A DNA stretch of 64,000 nt from Verrucomicrobiales bacterium (GTDB lineage: Bacteria > Verrucomicrobiota > Verrucomicrobiia > Verrucomicrobiales > DEV007): NCBI GenBank assembly GCA_016795385.1, contig JAEUHI010000046.1, positions 62,001-126,000 on the forward strand. Direction: 5' to 3'. The translations under genes were made by a program, and so were the position numbers. Numbering within the stretch: the first letter of the stretch is position 1; every line of letters begins with the position of its first letter. Of the stretch, positions 16,900 through 26,675 are shown one piece after another. Under the pieces are notes generated by a model that saw nothing but the letters and a program-made list of their open reading frames with translations, did not search any database and had not been told where the DNA came from.

Positions 16900-19176
16900 A
16901 TGAGTCGCCCTCTGCCTTCGCTCCTTCTTGCCGCCTGCCTCTCCGGCAGTCTTGTCCCGCACCTTTCCGCCCAGGAATCCGATACCGCTCCGCAGGAGCT
17001 TGCACCCACCGTGATCGAAACGGCGGCCCCGGCCCCGGCCGCGCCGCGTCCAGCTCCCCGGCTGGCCCCCGTGCCCGCACCGGCTCCCGCGCCTGCCCCG
17101 GAGATCGACGACGCGGCACCGATGGTGCCGCTGGACCACTACGGCTCCTTCGCCCCGATGACGACGAACTCGCTCGGACTGCCGATGGAGTTGAAGGAAT
17201 TGCCTGCCAGCGTATCAACGCTTTCCGAGGATTTCCTGGAATCTTCCCAGACAAACCGTCTCCGCGATGCCCTAGTTTACATCCCTGGAGTCACGGTCGG
17301 GGACGACGGGGGATGGATGACGGATGGCATCCTGATCCGCGGATTCCAGTCGGATCGGTTCTACAACGATGGCTTGAAGCAGGTCAACAGCAGCATTCGC
17401 CCCCACTTTGATACCATTGAACGAATCGAAGTGCTCAAGGGGGCGGCTGGTGCCGAGTTCGGTGTGGCGGAGCCGGGCGGCGTGGTCAATCTCATCCACA
17501 AAAGACCCTTCAAGGGGCGGCTCTACGAGGTTGATGCCTCGGTCGGCAGCTACGGCTACCAGCATTATTCGATTGATTTCAACGACACCCTCAACGAGGA
17601 CGGATCGCTCCAGGCCCGGATGGTCGCGGCTTACGGCGAGTCCGCCGAGTGGCGCAAGGGTCGCGAGGATAATGACAACATCTACGACTATGTGGTCGCG
17701 CCGTCCGTTCGCTGGGACTACAGCGATGAGGGCCATTTGACCTTCAGCTTCGAGCGGACCTATCAGGCCGATCCGCAGGACCGCGGGATCATCTACCTCC
17801 GCAATGGATTTCCCGGTGGATTCGCTCCCCGCGATTGGAGCTGGCACCAGAATGGCGATCGCGACATCAATGATCAGAACCGCTACCGCATCGATTGGGA
17901 ACACGATCTGAGCGAGGCGCTCACCGTCCGTTCCACCTACGAGTATCTCACTTATGGGTATCAGATCCGCGGCTACCGGAACGCCGCCAGCGAGATCGGC
18001 TACGGCGATCCCAGCCCGTTCCGGGCGGACGGACTCACCTGGGATGGCAGCCGCACCATCCCGGGCTACTTCGCGATCTGGAGCGGGGATTACCAGGTGC
18101 ACAATTACCAGTTCGAGCTCGACTACGATTTCGACATCGGGGGGACGAAGAACACCGCCGTGGCCGGTTTCCGGATTTTCTCCATGGAAAGCGCCGACGC
18201 CTACTTCGATCCGGTCATCGGTGGGAATACGACGGTGAATCTCTTCAGCCCGGACCCGGGTTCGCTTTCGACACGGATCGTCGGTTTTGGTCCGGAATAT
18301 CTCGACTCGAATTCCGAAGAGGAGTTGGGCTACTTCCTGCGCCTCCACACGGAATGGACGCCCCGCTTCCGCACCTTGGTGAGCACGCAGTTCATCGACT
18401 ACACCTCGGTCTACTATGGCTCGAGTTCCTCGAACCGCACCGTCTCGGTCCGTGCCGCGGCCTCCTATGACCTAACCGACATCCACACCGTCTTTGCCGG
18501 ATACAGCAACGCGTTTCTGCCGCAAGCCGGAGGAACCCGCTCCGGCGACCCGATCGATCCCACGCAAGACCAGTCGATCGAGCTCGGATTGAAGACCGAA
18601 CTCTTCGACGGTCGCGCGCTCTGGACGAACAGCTTCTTCCACACGTCGCGCGCCGACGTCACCGCCGCTGACCCCACCAATGTCGGAAACGAGAGTTTTG
18701 TCGTCAATTTCGGCGAGGTGGAAATCTCCGGCTTTGAATCCGAGTTTTTCGGACAGGTGACCGATGATCTCGCCTTCCGTGGCGGACTGGCCGTGCTCGA
18801 CTCCGAGATCGTGCAGACCGGGCTGGGTCCGTATGCGGGCAACGATTTCGCGAATGCCGCCGACTTCCAGCTCACCGGTTTCGCCGACTACAAACTGACC
18901 TGCCTCGGACTGCCGAATGTCACCGCATCCGCCGGGCTCGTGCACGTCTCGAGCCGACCGGGAAACAGCGCGAACGATCTGATCCTGCCCTCCTACACCG
19001 TGGTCGATGCAGGTCTTCGCTGTGAGCTGAACGACTCCACCGAGATCTATGGCTACGCCAGCAACCTGATTGATGAGACCTACTATATCTCGATGCAGGA
19101 TGGCGGTTTTGGATCGGACCAGATCGACGTGGGCGACCGCCAGCTCTTCCGTTTTGGGGTGACGAAACGCTTCTGA
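16900..19176 (+). CDS. TonB-dependent receptor (siderophore type)
   Basis: A 758-residue outer-membrane receptor. Signal peptide about 1-24, then an unusual Ala/Pro-rich tract (about 35-72). The plug domain follows (about 90-215; PASVSTLSEDFLESS, RLRDALVYIPGVTVG, LIRGFQSDRFYNDG, IERIEVLKGAAGAEFG, GGVVNLIHKRP), then a 22-strand-type barrel ending in RQLFRFGVTKRF with terminal Phe. The plug resembles ferrichrome/ferric siderophore receptors. The PepSY gene six bases downstream supports a ferric-siderophore uptake and reduction operon. No convincing Fur box was found in the 79 bases upstream. Confidence 0.93.
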   Translation: MSRPLPSLLLAACLSGSLVPHLSAQESDTAPQELAPTVIETAAPAPAAPRPAPRLAPVPAPAPAPAPEIDDAAPMVPLDHYGSFAPMTTNSLGLPMELKELPASVSTLSEDFLESSQTNRLRDALVYIPGVTVGDDGGWMTDGILIRGFQSDRFYNDGLKQVNSSIRPHFDTIERIEVLKGAAGAEFGVAEPGGVVNLIHKRPFKGRLYEVDASVGSYGYQHYSIDFNDTLNEDGSLQARMVAAYGESAEWRKGREDNDNIYDYVVAPSVRWDYSDEGHLTFSFERTYQADPQDRGIIYLRNGFPGGFAPRDWSWHQNGDRDINDQNRYRIDWEHDLSEALTVRSTYEYLTYGYQIRGYRNAASEIGYGDPSPFRADGLTWDGSRTIPGYFAIWSGDYQVHNYQFELDYDFDIGGTKNTAVAGFRIFSMESADAYFDPVIGGNTTVNLFSPDPGSLSTRIVGFGPEYLDSNSEEELGYFLRLHTEWTPRFRTLVSTQFIDYTSVYYGSSSSNRTVSVRAAASYDLTDIHTVFAGYSNAFLPQAGGTRSGDPIDPTQDQSIELGLKTELFDGRALWTNSFFHTSRADVTAADPTNVGNESFVVNFGEVEISGFESEFFGQVTDDLAFRGGLAVLDSEIVQTGLGPYAGNDFANAADFQLTGFADYKLTCLGLPNVTASAGLVHVSSRPGNSANDLILPSYTVVDAGLRCELNDSTEIYGYASNLIDETYYISMQDGGFGSDQIDVGDRQLFRFGVTKRF

Positions 19177-19181
19177 TCCGC

Positions 19182-20282
19182 ATGCCAGCCGCGAAGGGGC
19201 CGATCCATTTCCGCATCCATCACCTCCTCGGACTTTTCCTCGGCACGTTCGCCGGGATCGTCTGTCTGACAGGGGCGGTGGCGGTGGTCAGTCACGAGCT
19301 GCAATGGCTCGCCGTGCCCGCTACGCGGGCCGGCGCGGGCGAACCCGATAGCACCCTCGGACAACGCTGGGACGCGGCCCGCGCCGCCCATCCCGACGTC
19401 CTCTTCGGGGGACTATCCGTCACTTCGACCGAGAGCGGCGTGGAGGATTACTTCGCCACCACCGTCCGCGGGACCGACCGGGGCGGAGGAGAGTTTCGCG
19501 TTTATGTCGACCCGGTCGGCGGCGAGGTGAAGGGCTCTACCAGCGGAGTGAGTTTTCCCTCCTTCATGCGGGCGCTGCACTACTACCTCTTCGACGTGAC
19601 CGGAGCCGGTTTCTACGTCGTCGGCATCCTCGGCCCCGTTCTGCTCATGATGATGGTGACCGGTCTGCGCACCTACCGCGGCTGGCGCAAAGGGTTCACG
19701 AAGTGGCCGCGGGCCGCGCAGAGACCGCGCTCTTGGTGGGGCGCACTGCACCGTCTCCTGGGCGTGTGGTCGCTCCTCTTCCTGCCAGTGATCGGTCTCA
19801 CCGTCGTGTGGTACCTGCTTGAGTGGGACGGTCTCCTCCAGTGGGATGGCCCGGAACCGCCGCAAGGCACCGCGGTGCTCGCCGACATCCGCACGGTATC
19901 CGGCGAGGACATCGACCGCTGGGCCGATACCGCCCGCACCGCGCTGCCCGGGCTGAGGATCACCAGCCTCTGGCTCCCGTGGGAAGAGGGCGGCACCGTC
20001 TCCATCAGCGGCCAGGCCGGCGACCTCCTCGTGCGCGAGCGGGCCAACGCCGTCGAGATCGATCCCGTCAGCGGCGAAGTGCGGCGCGTGGTGAAAGTCT
20101 CGGAGATGGGATGGAAACAACGCTGGACCCACACCGCCGATCCGCTCCACTTCGGGGGCTTCGGCGGGCTCTGGTCGAAGCTGATCTGGTTTGCCTCGGG
20201 ACTGGTTCTCGCCGCGCTTTGTTTCTCCGGCGTCGCGGTCTATTGCCTGAGGACCGGCCCCACGAAGTCCACGAATTCATGA
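19182..20282 (+). CDS. PepSY-associated TM protein (putative ferric-siderophore reductase)
   Basis: A 366-residue inner-membrane protein with four membrane segments: one near the N-terminus (HHLLGLFLGTFAGIVCLTGA), one near 130-165, one near 195-215 and one at the C-terminus (about 335-357). PepSY-type soluble parts lie between them. Conserved His residues in the first helix, HYYLFD and LHRLLGVWSL are possible haem ligands, as in the PiuB/FsrB-like family. Starts five bases after the TonB receptor stop, so it is in the same operon. Confidence 0.85.
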   Translation: MPAAKGPIHFRIHHLLGLFLGTFAGIVCLTGAVAVVSHELQWLAVPATRAGAGEPDSTLGQRWDAARAAHPDVLFGGLSVTSTESGVEDYFATTVRGTDRGGGEFRVYVDPVGGEVKGSTSGVSFPSFMRALHYYLFDVTGAGFYVVGILGPVLLMMMVTGLRTYRGWRKGFTKWPRAAQRPRSWWGALHRLLGVWSLLFLPVIGLTVVWYLLEWDGLLQWDGPEPPQGTAVLADIRTVSGEDIDRWADTARTALPGLRITSLWLPWEEGGTVSISGQAGDLLVRERANAVEIDPVSGEVRRVVKVSEMGWKQRWTHTADPLHFGGFGGLWSKLIWFASGLVLAALCFSGVAVYCLRTGPTKSTNS

Positions 20283-20713
20283 TCCGGCGTTTCCTTCCCC
20301 TGATCCTTCCGTGCCTCTTGGTGTTCGCCTACGCGGCGCTCAGCTACGGCTTTTGGCGGAAGGGCTCGGTTGGCTCTCTCATGCGCGAGTTGCCTGCCGT
20401 GGTTCTCGGCGGGGAAACGATCGTGCCATCCCATCCCGCCGGTTTGGAGCCCGGCGATCCCGATTTTTACTGGCGTGTCTCTCTCACGCCGGAATCCCTC
20501 GCCCGCCTCGGTCCGCTCGATCTCGCCCATGGCTACGGGGAGACGCCGCCTGCTGAAGAGGCCTGGCTGCCTCTGCCGACCGGCACGGCCTTCGGGGCTT
20601 TCACGGCTAATCCGGATTTGCCGGATGCTGCAACTGGCAAGTCCGGACTCCGACTCTGGCTCAGAGCGCGATTGAAGGATCCGGTCGTGACCCAATCGGT
20701 ATCCGTTGACTGA
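20279..20713 (+). CDS. Small membrane-anchored hypothetical protein of the TonB/PepSY operon
   Basis: A 144-residue protein whose ATG overlaps the PepSY gene stop (ATGA at 20279-20282). It has one N-terminal membrane segment (about residues 4-25) and a periplasmic domain of about 110 residues. That domain contains the ordered stretch DPDFYWRVSLTPESLARLG and the tail SGLRLWLRARLKDP. I do not recognise the family. Position suggests a helper of siderophore uptake or reduction; this is inference. Confidence 0.7.
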   Translation: MIRRFLPLILPCLLVFAYAALSYGFWRKGSVGSLMRELPAVVLGGETIVPSHPAGLEPGDPDFYWRVSLTPESLARLGPLDLAHGYGETPPAEEAWLPLPTGTAFGAFTANPDLPDAATGKSGLRLWLRARLKDPVVTQSVSVD

Positions 20714-20719
20714 ATTGAA

Positions 20720-20736
20720 CCGTCGTCACGCGACGG
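20720..20736. terminator. Possible hairpin between convergent genes
   Basis: CCGTCG (20720-20725) and CGACGG (20731-20736) form a 6-bp stem with a TCACG loop. It lies between the iron operon end (20713) and the haemoglobin gene end (20749). There is no T tract on either side, so it is a weak terminator candidate. Confidence 0.35.
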
Positions 20737-20748
20737 ATTCCACGCCGC

Positions 20749-21135
20749 TCAGCTGTAGCTGTCCTCGTTCGTGATCTCGTCGGCGTAGAGATTGATCTTC
20801 GCGATGATCTCGTAGCGGTCCTGCTCGTCGATGCCCGCTTCTTCGAGGGTGGCGATGAGGTGCTCGGTGAACCGCTGGAACTCGCGACGGCTGATCGCCA
20901 GAGGATGGTGCACGTGGGCGAGGGGACGGCCGCTGTAGGTCACGGGTCCGTCGGTGGCCATGGCGAAGAACTCGTGCTGCATCAACTTCAGTTTCCCGAT
21001 CGGCACGTGGGTGAAGTAATGACCGATCTCACCATCGTGGGTGACGCGATGGTAGAAATGGTCAATGAGTCGCTCGATCGTCTTTTCGCCGCCGATGCGC
21101 TCGTAGAGGGGTTTGTCGTGCTGGGAGAATTCCAT
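20749..21135 (-). CDS. Truncated haemoglobin, group I
   Basis: A 128-residue haem protein. The ATG at 21135 begins MEFSQHDKPLYERIGGEKTI, the usual trHb N-terminus; the frame upstream belongs to the DUF1080 gene region and is not included. Visible are the B10 Tyr in LIDHFYHRV, the Phe/His region around HYFTHVPIGKLKLMQHEFF and the proximal His in AHVHHPLAISRREFQRF. Group I truncated haemoglobins bind O2 or NO and often protect against NO. Its nearness to the iron operon may be coincidental. Confidence 0.92.
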   Translation of the reverse strand: MEFSQHDKPLYERIGGEKTIERLIDHFYHRVTHDGEIGHYFTHVPIGKLKLMQHEFFAMATDGPVTYSGRPLAHVHHPLAISRREFQRFTEHLIATLEEAGIDEQDRYEIIAKINLYADEITNEDSYS

Positions 21136-21164
21136 GGGAGGGAACGGGGAAAAACAGGTCGGGA

Positions 21165-21758
21165 TCAGAGCTCGCTGATCTTGAGGTTGCGGTAATCGAT
21201 GGCCATGTCGCGGCTGCCGTGGAGCTGCAGACCGATGGGGCCCTTCTCCTTGCCACTCTCGCTCTTGTAAGTCATGACCTTCTTTCCGTTGAGGGACACC
21301 GCATATTCCATGCCACGCACCTCGATGCGCATGTGATTCCAATCATCGAGCTTCAGCAGCTCTTTCACGCCCTCGGCTTCGACGGGGTAACCTTTGCCGG
21401 GGATGTAGGGCGAGCCGGTCATGTCGCGCTTGAGCGAGCCGGAAATGCCAATCTGGATCTGGTCTTCGTTCCTCACATGCACGCCGGAATCGATCGTGCC
21501 CGAGATGAATTTGAATTCGAGCTCCATCACGAAGTTGGAATACTCCTTCTCCGTCCACAGCACCGAGCCTTTTTGATCCGGGCTGCTGCGGATCTGGAGG
21601 ATGCCGTCGTTCACGAGATACCAGACGTTGTCCGCCGGCGCCTTCCAGCCCGAGAGGTCTTTGCCATTGAAAAGGGGTTCGAATTTTTCCTCCGCGCGGA
21701 CGGCCGTGGAAAGGCAGGCGGCGGCGATGAGGGCGAGCGACAAGGGGGCGGTTTTCAT
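21165..21758 (-). CDS. Secreted DUF1080 (3-keto-disaccharide hydrolase-like) protein
   Basis: A 197-residue exported protein (signal peptide about 1-22, ending AVRAEE) with the DUF1080 concanavalin-like fold: FEPLFNGKDLSGWKAP, ILQIRSSPDQKGSVLWTEKEY (in pieces), FVMELEFKFISGTIDSGVHVRN, LDDWNHMRIEVRG, YAVSLNGKKV and GPIGLQLHG. DUF1080 proteins are greatly expanded in Verrucomicrobia and Planctomycetes; some members hydrolyse 3-keto-glycosides. The substrate here is unknown. Confidence 0.92.
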   Translation of the reverse strand: MKTAPLSLALIAAACLSTAVRAEEKFEPLFNGKDLSGWKAPADNVWYLVNDGILQIRSSPDQKGSVLWTEKEYSNFVMELEFKFISGTIDSGVHVRNEDQIQIGISGSLKRDMTGSPYIPGKGYPVEAEGVKELLKLDDWNHMRIEVRGMEYAVSLNGKKVMTYKSESGKEKGPIGLQLHGSRDMAIDYRNLKISEL

Positions 21759-21866
21759 GGGATTGCGGGAAAGAATGCAGGAGCCAACCTCCACCGGCAA
21801 GCCCCGATGTGCGTGAAAATTCCGGGAGTGAAGAGGGTCGGATCGGCCATGCAACCCTGTCAGGTC

Positions 21867-23549
21867 TCAGCTTTGTCCTTTCGCCTTGGCCCAGGCATCC
21901 TTCAGACCGACGGTGCGGTTGAAGACCGGGCGGTCCGGCGTGCCGTCGGGATCGGCGCAGAAGTAACCGAGCCGCTCGAACTGGACGGTCTCGCCAACGG
22001 CGATGGCGGCCAGATTGCGCTCCAGTTTCGCGTTCGAGAGCACCTTGAGCGAATCGGGATTGAGATGATCGAGGAAGGAACCTTCGCCGCGGTCGGGGAA
22101 CTCGGCGGCGAAGAGCCGGTCGTAGAGCCGCACCTCGGCGTCGATGGCATGGGCGGCGCTGACCCAGTGGATCGTCGCCTTCACCTTGCGTCCATCGGGT
22201 GGATTCGATCCACTGCGGGTTTCGGGATCGTAGGTGCAATGCAGCTCGATGATTTCGCCGGCGGCGTCCTTGACGACCTCGTGGCATCGGATGAAATAGC
22301 CGGAGCGCAGGCGCACCTCGGTGCCGGGGGAAAGGCGGAAATACTTCGGCGGAGGCACCTCCATGAAGTCCTCGCGGTCGATGTAGAGCTCCCGCGAGAA
22401 GGGGACGAGCCGCGATCCGGCCGCGGGATCTTCCGGATTGTTCATCGCCTCCATTTCCTCGACCTGGTCGGCCGGATAGTTCGTGAGGACGACCTTGATC
22501 GGATCGAGCACCGCCATGTAGCGCGGCGCGGTGCGGTTGAGCACCTCGCGCACGGCCGCCTCGAGCAGGGCGAAGTCGTTGGTGCTCTCGAATTTCGTGA
22601 TGCCGATGGTCTTGCAGAAATTCCGGAGCGCCTCCGGAGGATAACCACGGCGGCGCACGCCGGAGAGCGTGGGCATGCGCGGATCGTCCCAGCCGCTCAC
22701 GTATTTCTCGTTCACGAGCTGGAGCAGCTTGCGTTTGCTCATCACCGTGTAGGTGAGGTTCAGCCTCGAAAACTCGATCTGGCGGGGGCGCGAGGGCACG
22801 GGCAGGTTCTCGAGGAACCAGTCGTAGAGCGGACGATGGTTCTCGAACTCGAGGGTGCAGAGCGAATGGGTGATGTGCTCGAGCGCGTCGCTCTGCCCGT
22901 GGGTGTAGTCGTACATCGGGTAGAGGCACCACGCGTCGCCGGTGCGGTGGTGCTCGGCGTGGAGGATGCGATAAAGAACGGGGTCGCGCAGGTTCAGGTT
23001 CGGATGCGCCATGTCGATCTTGGCGCGCAGCACCTTCTCCCCATCACCGAATTCACCGGCGCGCATGCGTGCGAACAGGTCGAGGTTTTCCTCCACAGGC
23101 CGCTCGCGGAACGGGCTCGCGGTGCCGGGCGTCTGGAGGTCACCCCGGGTTTTGCGGATCTCGTCCGCGGTCTGGTCGTCGACGTAGGCTTTGCCTTCGC
23201 GGATGAGGGACACGGCCCAATCGTAGAGCTGCTCGAAGTAATCCGAGGCGAAATAGAGGTGCTCGCCCCAGTCGAAGCCGAGCCAGCGGATGTCGGTCTT
23301 GATCGACTCGACGTATTCGACCTCCTCCTTTGTCGGATTGGTGTCGTCGAAGCGGAGGTGGCACCGGCCGCCGTATTCCTGGGCGATCCCGAAATTCAGA
23401 CAGATCGATTTGGCGTGACCGAGGTGCAGGTAACCGTTGGGCTCGGGAGGGAAGCGGGTGACCGTGCCGGAATGTTTCCCCGACGCGAGATCCTCGTCGA
23501 TGATCTCGCGGATGAAGTCTTTCGAGGTGGTCGTGGCGGGTTCGGTCAT
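21867..23549 (-). CDS. glnS: Glutaminyl-tRNA synthetase
   Basis: A 560-residue class I synthetase charging tRNA-Gln. The start [16 protein letters not shown] at 23549 is preferred over an in-frame extension. Signature motifs: [22 protein letters not shown] (given here around the HIGH equivalent), [33 protein letters not shown], and the KMSKS equivalent VMSKRKL followed by [11 protein letters not shown], which is specific to GlnRS/GluRS. The C-terminal anticodon-binding beta barrels are complete ([15 protein letters not shown] to [16 protein letters not shown]). Having GlnS implies direct Gln-tRNA charging. Confidence 0.97.
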   Translation of the reverse strand: MTEPATTTSKDFIREIIDEDLASGKHSGTVTRFPPEPNGYLHLGHAKSICLNFGIAQEYGGRCHLRFDDTNPTKEEVEYVESIKTDIRWLGFDWGEHLYFASDYFEQLYDWAVSLIREGKAYVDDQTADEIRKTRGDLQTPGTASPFRERPVEENLDLFARMRAGEFGDGEKVLRAKIDMAHPNLNLRDPVLYRILHAEHHRTGDAWCLYPMYDYTHGQSDALEHITHSLCTLEFENHRPLYDWFLENLPVPSRPRQIEFSRLNLTYTVMSKRKLLQLVNEKYVSGWDDPRMPTLSGVRRRGYPPEALRNFCKTIGITKFESTNDFALLEAAVREVLNRTAPRYMAVLDPIKVVLTNYPADQVEEMEAMNNPEDPAAGSRLVPFSRELYIDREDFMEVPPPKYFRLSPGTEVRLRSGYFIRCHEVVKDAAGEIIELHCTYDPETRSGSNPPDGRKVKATIHWVSAAHAIDAEVRLYDRLFAAEFPDRGEGSFLDHLNPDSLKVLSNAKLERNLAAIAVGETVQFERLGYFCADPDGTPDRPVFNRTVGLKDAWAKAKGQS

Positions 23550-23614
23550 GCAGGCGGGGATGAGGGGAAAAGAAAGGCGGGAAGGTAAGCGGATTTCCCC
23601 CGTTGGCAACGGGA

Positions 23615-24322
23615 TCAAGCGTCACCGTTCCGTCTCCGGGCCACATCCGCGGAGAGCCGCTCGACGAGTTGCACGAGGTCTTCCTCGCTGATGTCGACGA
23701 AGGTGTCGATTTCCCGCATCGCCGCGAGAATCTGATCGTGGCTTGGTGATGCCGGAGGCTTTGTTGTCGCTGGTTTGACGGGCCGGGCAAGGAGGGAGGG
23801 GTAACGCCGCCAGGGAAAGGGGGCGTTGATGACGGTCGCCAGGATCACCAGCAGCACGGTGCTGGTAAGCACGGGAAAGAGCACATAGGAGTAGCTCCAT
23901 TGCTCGACGACCTTTCCACCGATCACGGCGGTGAGTGCGGTGGCACCGCCGGGTGGGTGGATGCAGCGTGCCAGGTGCATCACCCCGATTGCCAATCCCA
24001 CGGCGAGACCACCGGCGAGGAAGGGGGGCTCCATCCAGCGGGCGCACAGGACTCCGGCGAGGGCGGAGAGAGTGTGTCCGCCGATGAGGGGCCAAGGCTG
24101 CGACAAGGGGCTGTGTGGCACCCCGAAAAGGAGCACGGCGCTGGCTCCCATCGAGGCGATGAGACAGCTTTGTCCCAGTCCGGGGGCCTGCCAGTGCAGG
24201 AGCAGGCTGAGCCCGGTGATGCCGAGCGCTCCGCCGAAAACGGCGACGAGGCGCTCGAGTGAGCTGACGGCAATCAATTCGACGCCGACCCAATGCTGCA
24301 ACCTTTTCAAAACGGATTTCAT
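23615..24322 (-). CDS. HPP family integral membrane protein
   Basis: A 235-residue protein starting at the ATG at 24322. It has four to five membrane segments and the HPP signature [18 protein letters not shown], plus [16 protein letters not shown] and [17 protein letters not shown]. Known HPP members have been linked to nitrite transport in cyanobacteria and plastids; function here is not shown. The C-terminal ~60 residues are hydrophilic ([20 protein letters not shown]) and may be a small regulatory tail. It follows the DUF177 gene on the same strand. Confidence 0.88.
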   Translation of the reverse strand: MKSVLKRLQHWVGVELIAVSSLERLVAVFGGALGITGLSLLLHWQAPGLGQSCLIASMGASAVLLFGVPHSPLSQPWPLIGGHTLSALAGVLCARWMEPPFLAGGLAVGLAIGVMHLARCIHPPGGATALTAVIGGKVVEQWSYSYVLFPVLTSTVLLVILATVINAPFPWRRYPSLLARPVKPATTKPPASPSHDQILAAMREIDTFVDISEEDLVQLVERLSADVARRRNGDA

Positions 24323-24392
24323 GAAGCTGGATTTGAAATGCAGGTTTTTGTGCGAAACATCCGGATTTCCTGGGTTGAAAGGGCGGCGGGGG

Positions 24393-24863
24393 TCACTGTT
24401 TCCAGTCGTCGAGCGCGCCCCAGACGTTTGGTCGGGTCGGGTCGGCCTCATCGCCGGCTTCTTCGGAGAATTCCTCCACCAGATCGGCCTTCGGGCAGAC
24501 GCGACCCTCGACATATTCGTCGCAGCGGGGGTGCGCGGGCAGATTGAGAAGGAAATCCTCCCGGACGATGGTTTCCAGGTCGAAGCTTTCCTGATCGGGC
24601 TCTCGATCGATCTCGGAAGACCAATCGGGGAAGTCGGCCTGGTATGGGAAGTACTCGAGGCACGCCCCGCATTGAAGGTCAAAGGGGCCGCGGAGTCGCC
24701 CATGGACGGTGATCACTTCCTCAAAAGCAAAAAGGGTCGCCTCGTAGTGCACCGGACCGGAAGGCCGGATCGGATCATCGGCGGGAAGATCGAAGATCGA
24801 GGCGGGAAACTCGCCCTCGAGGTGCAAGCCCTCTTCGGGGATATCGGAGAGAAAGACGTCCAT
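24393..24863 (-). CDS. DUF177/YceD-like protein
   Basis: A 156-residue acidic cytoplasmic protein. The stretch VHGRLRGPFDLQCGACLEYFPY and the following PHPRCDEYVEG-like part, with spaced Cys residues, match the YceD/DUF177 family (LxCxRCLxxF core). In most bacteria this gene precedes rpmF (ribosomal protein L32) and is linked to 23S rRNA processing. Here only 70 bases separate it from the HPP gene, so rpmF is not adjacent. The start at 24863 is chosen because the upstream extension is not family-like. Confidence 0.85.
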   Translation of the reverse strand: MDVFLSDIPEEGLHLEGEFPASIFDLPADDPIRPSGPVHYEATLFAFEEVITVHGRLRGPFDLQCGACLEYFPYQADFPDWSSEIDREPDQESFDLETIVREDFLLNLPAHPRCDEYVEGRVCPKADLVEEFSEEAGDEADPTRPNVWGALDDWKQ

Positions 24864-24983
24864 GGTGCCGCGAATGAACCTGCAAGGCGGGGTGGGCGCA
24901 ACCGAGTTCCCCCGTCTCACGCGGAAAATTCCACGGATTTCTGGCGTTGAATCCTACGGGACGATCCTTTATACACTCGGCCC

Positions 24984-26666
24984 ATGAGTCGCTACGCTAT
25001 CGGTCTTGATTACGGGACCAATTCCTGCCGATCCCTCCTCGTCGATCTCGATACCGGCGAGGAGCTGGGCTCGGTCGTCTTTCCTTATCCTTCGGGAGAA
25101 CTCGGCATTCTGACCGATCCGTCGGACCCGAATGTGGCCCGCCAGCATCCGCAGGATTACCTCGATGGCATGGTCGCGATCATCACCGGCGCGATCGCAC
25201 AGGCCGCGGCAGCCCGTCCCGGTTTCGACGCGGGTGAGGTGATCGGCATCGGCGTCGACACAACCGGCAGCACCCCCATCCCGGTAGACGCCGCGGGCAC
25301 GCCCCTCGCGCTGAAGCCGGCATTCGCCGACAATCTCAATGCGCACGTCTGGCTTTGGAAAGATCACACCGCCCATGCCGAGGCGGCGGCCATTACCGAA
25401 ATCGCGGCACGGATGCGGCCTCAATACCTCGCGAAATGCGGGGGCATTTACTCCAGCGAATGGTGGTGGAGCAAGATCTGGCGCTGCCTGAAGGTGGATC
25501 CGGAAGTCTTTGCCGCCGCTCATTCCTGGGTGGAGCACTGCGACTGGCTGCCGGCCGTGCTCACCGGCAACACCCGGCCCGACCTCGTGAAGCGCGGCGT
25601 GTGCTCCGCAGGGCACAAGGCCATGTATGCCCGCGAATGGGGTGGGCTGCCCGACGCAGAGTTTCTCGCTGCCCTCGATCCGGCCCTCGCGGAGTTGCGT
25701 GGACGACTCTACGAGGAGGCCTTTCCCTCCGACACCGCAGCGGGAACTCTCACCGACGAATGGGCGGAAAAACTGGGTTTGAAAGCCGGGATCCCCGTGG
25801 CCATCGGGGCCTTTGACGCCCACATGGGCGCGGTGGGGGCAGGTGTGCAGCCTGGCACCCTTGTGAAAATCCTCGGCACCAGCACCTGCGACATCACCGT
25901 GTTGCCGAATACCGCCGCCCTCGGCGATGTGCCGGGCGTCTGCGGTGTCGTCGATGGCTCCGTCCTGCCGGGTCACTTCGGGATCGAGGCGGGCCAATCG
26001 GCGGTGGGCGACATTTTCCTCTGGTTTGTGAACCACCTCGTGCCTGACAGCTATGGGGCGACGGTGGGAGAAAAATTCACGGAGATGGAGCGCCGCCTTT
26101 CCCAGCTCAAGCCGGGCGCGACTGGCCTGCTGGCGCTGGATTGGAACAACGGCAATCGCACCATCCTCGTCGATGTGCGTCTCACCGGGCTCATCCTCGG
26201 GCAGACGCTGCACACCGAAGCCCACGAGATCTATCGCGCGCTGATCGAGGCGACAGCCTTTGGAGCCCTGACGATCATCCGACGGATGGAGGAGCATGGG
26301 ATCGCGATCGACCGGGTCGTCAACACCGGTGGTCTGTCGATAAAGAACGCCACCCTCATGCAGATCTACGCCGACATCCTCGGCCGTCCCCTCCAGGTCG
26401 CCGCGAGCGAACAGACCTGTGCCCTCGGCGCAGCGCTCTTTGGCGCGGTCTGCGGTGGATCGGTGAGTCTCGAAGAAGTGCAGCGGAATTGCTGTCGGAT
26501 GCGAGAGGTGGAATATCGACCAATCCCTGAGAATGAGGCGGTTTACCGGGAAATTTACGCGCTTTACCGCACGCTTCACGATGCCTTCGGGGTCGCGGAT
26601 TGGCAGGGCCGTCTCAGTCAGGTAATGAAAGAACTCATCGCGATCCGGCAACGGCAGCGGGGATGA
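24984..26666 (+). CDS. araB: Ribulokinase
   Basis: A 560-residue FGGY-family sugar kinase that phosphorylates L-ribulose (or D-ribulose). Visible are the phosphate loop IGLDYGTNSCRSLLVDL, IGIGVDTTGSTPIPVD, LWKDHTAHAEA, GGIYSSEWWWSKIW, GAFDAHMGAVGAG, KILGTSTCDI and NTGGLSIKNATLMQIYADILGRP (in part), all AraB-like. Length equals the AraB class. No araA or araD is beside it, so it is an isolated pentulose kinase in this window. It starts 22 bases after a likely promoter stretch (TTTATACACT near 24969). Confidence 0.95.
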   Translation: MSRYAIGLDYGTNSCRSLLVDLDTGEELGSVVFPYPSGELGILTDPSDPNVARQHPQDYLDGMVAIITGAIAQAAAARPGFDAGEVIGIGVDTTGSTPIPVDAAGTPLALKPAFADNLNAHVWLWKDHTAHAEAAAITEIAARMRPQYLAKCGGIYSSEWWWSKIWRCLKVDPEVFAAAHSWVEHCDWLPAVLTGNTRPDLVKRGVCSAGHKAMYAREWGGLPDAEFLAALDPALAELRGRLYEEAFPSDTAAGTLTDEWAEKLGLKAGIPVAIGAFDAHMGAVGAGVQPGTLVKILGTSTCDITVLPNTAALGDVPGVCGVVDGSVLPGHFGIEAGQSAVGDIFLWFVNHLVPDSYGATVGEKFTEMERRLSQLKPGATGLLALDWNNGNRTILVDVRLTGLILGQTLHTEAHEIYRALIEATAFGALTIIRRMEEHGIAIDRVVNTGGLSIKNATLMQIYADILGRPLQVAASEQTCALGAALFGAVCGGSVSLEEVQRNCCRMREVEYRPIPENEAVYREIYALYRTLHDAFGVADWQGRLSQVMKELIAIRQRQRG

Positions 26667-26675
26667 GGCGATGCT

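Noticed and set aside
21219..23588. 789-residue frame antisense to glnS and the DUF1080 gene
   Set aside because: Covers two real genes on the other strand and has no family-like sequence.
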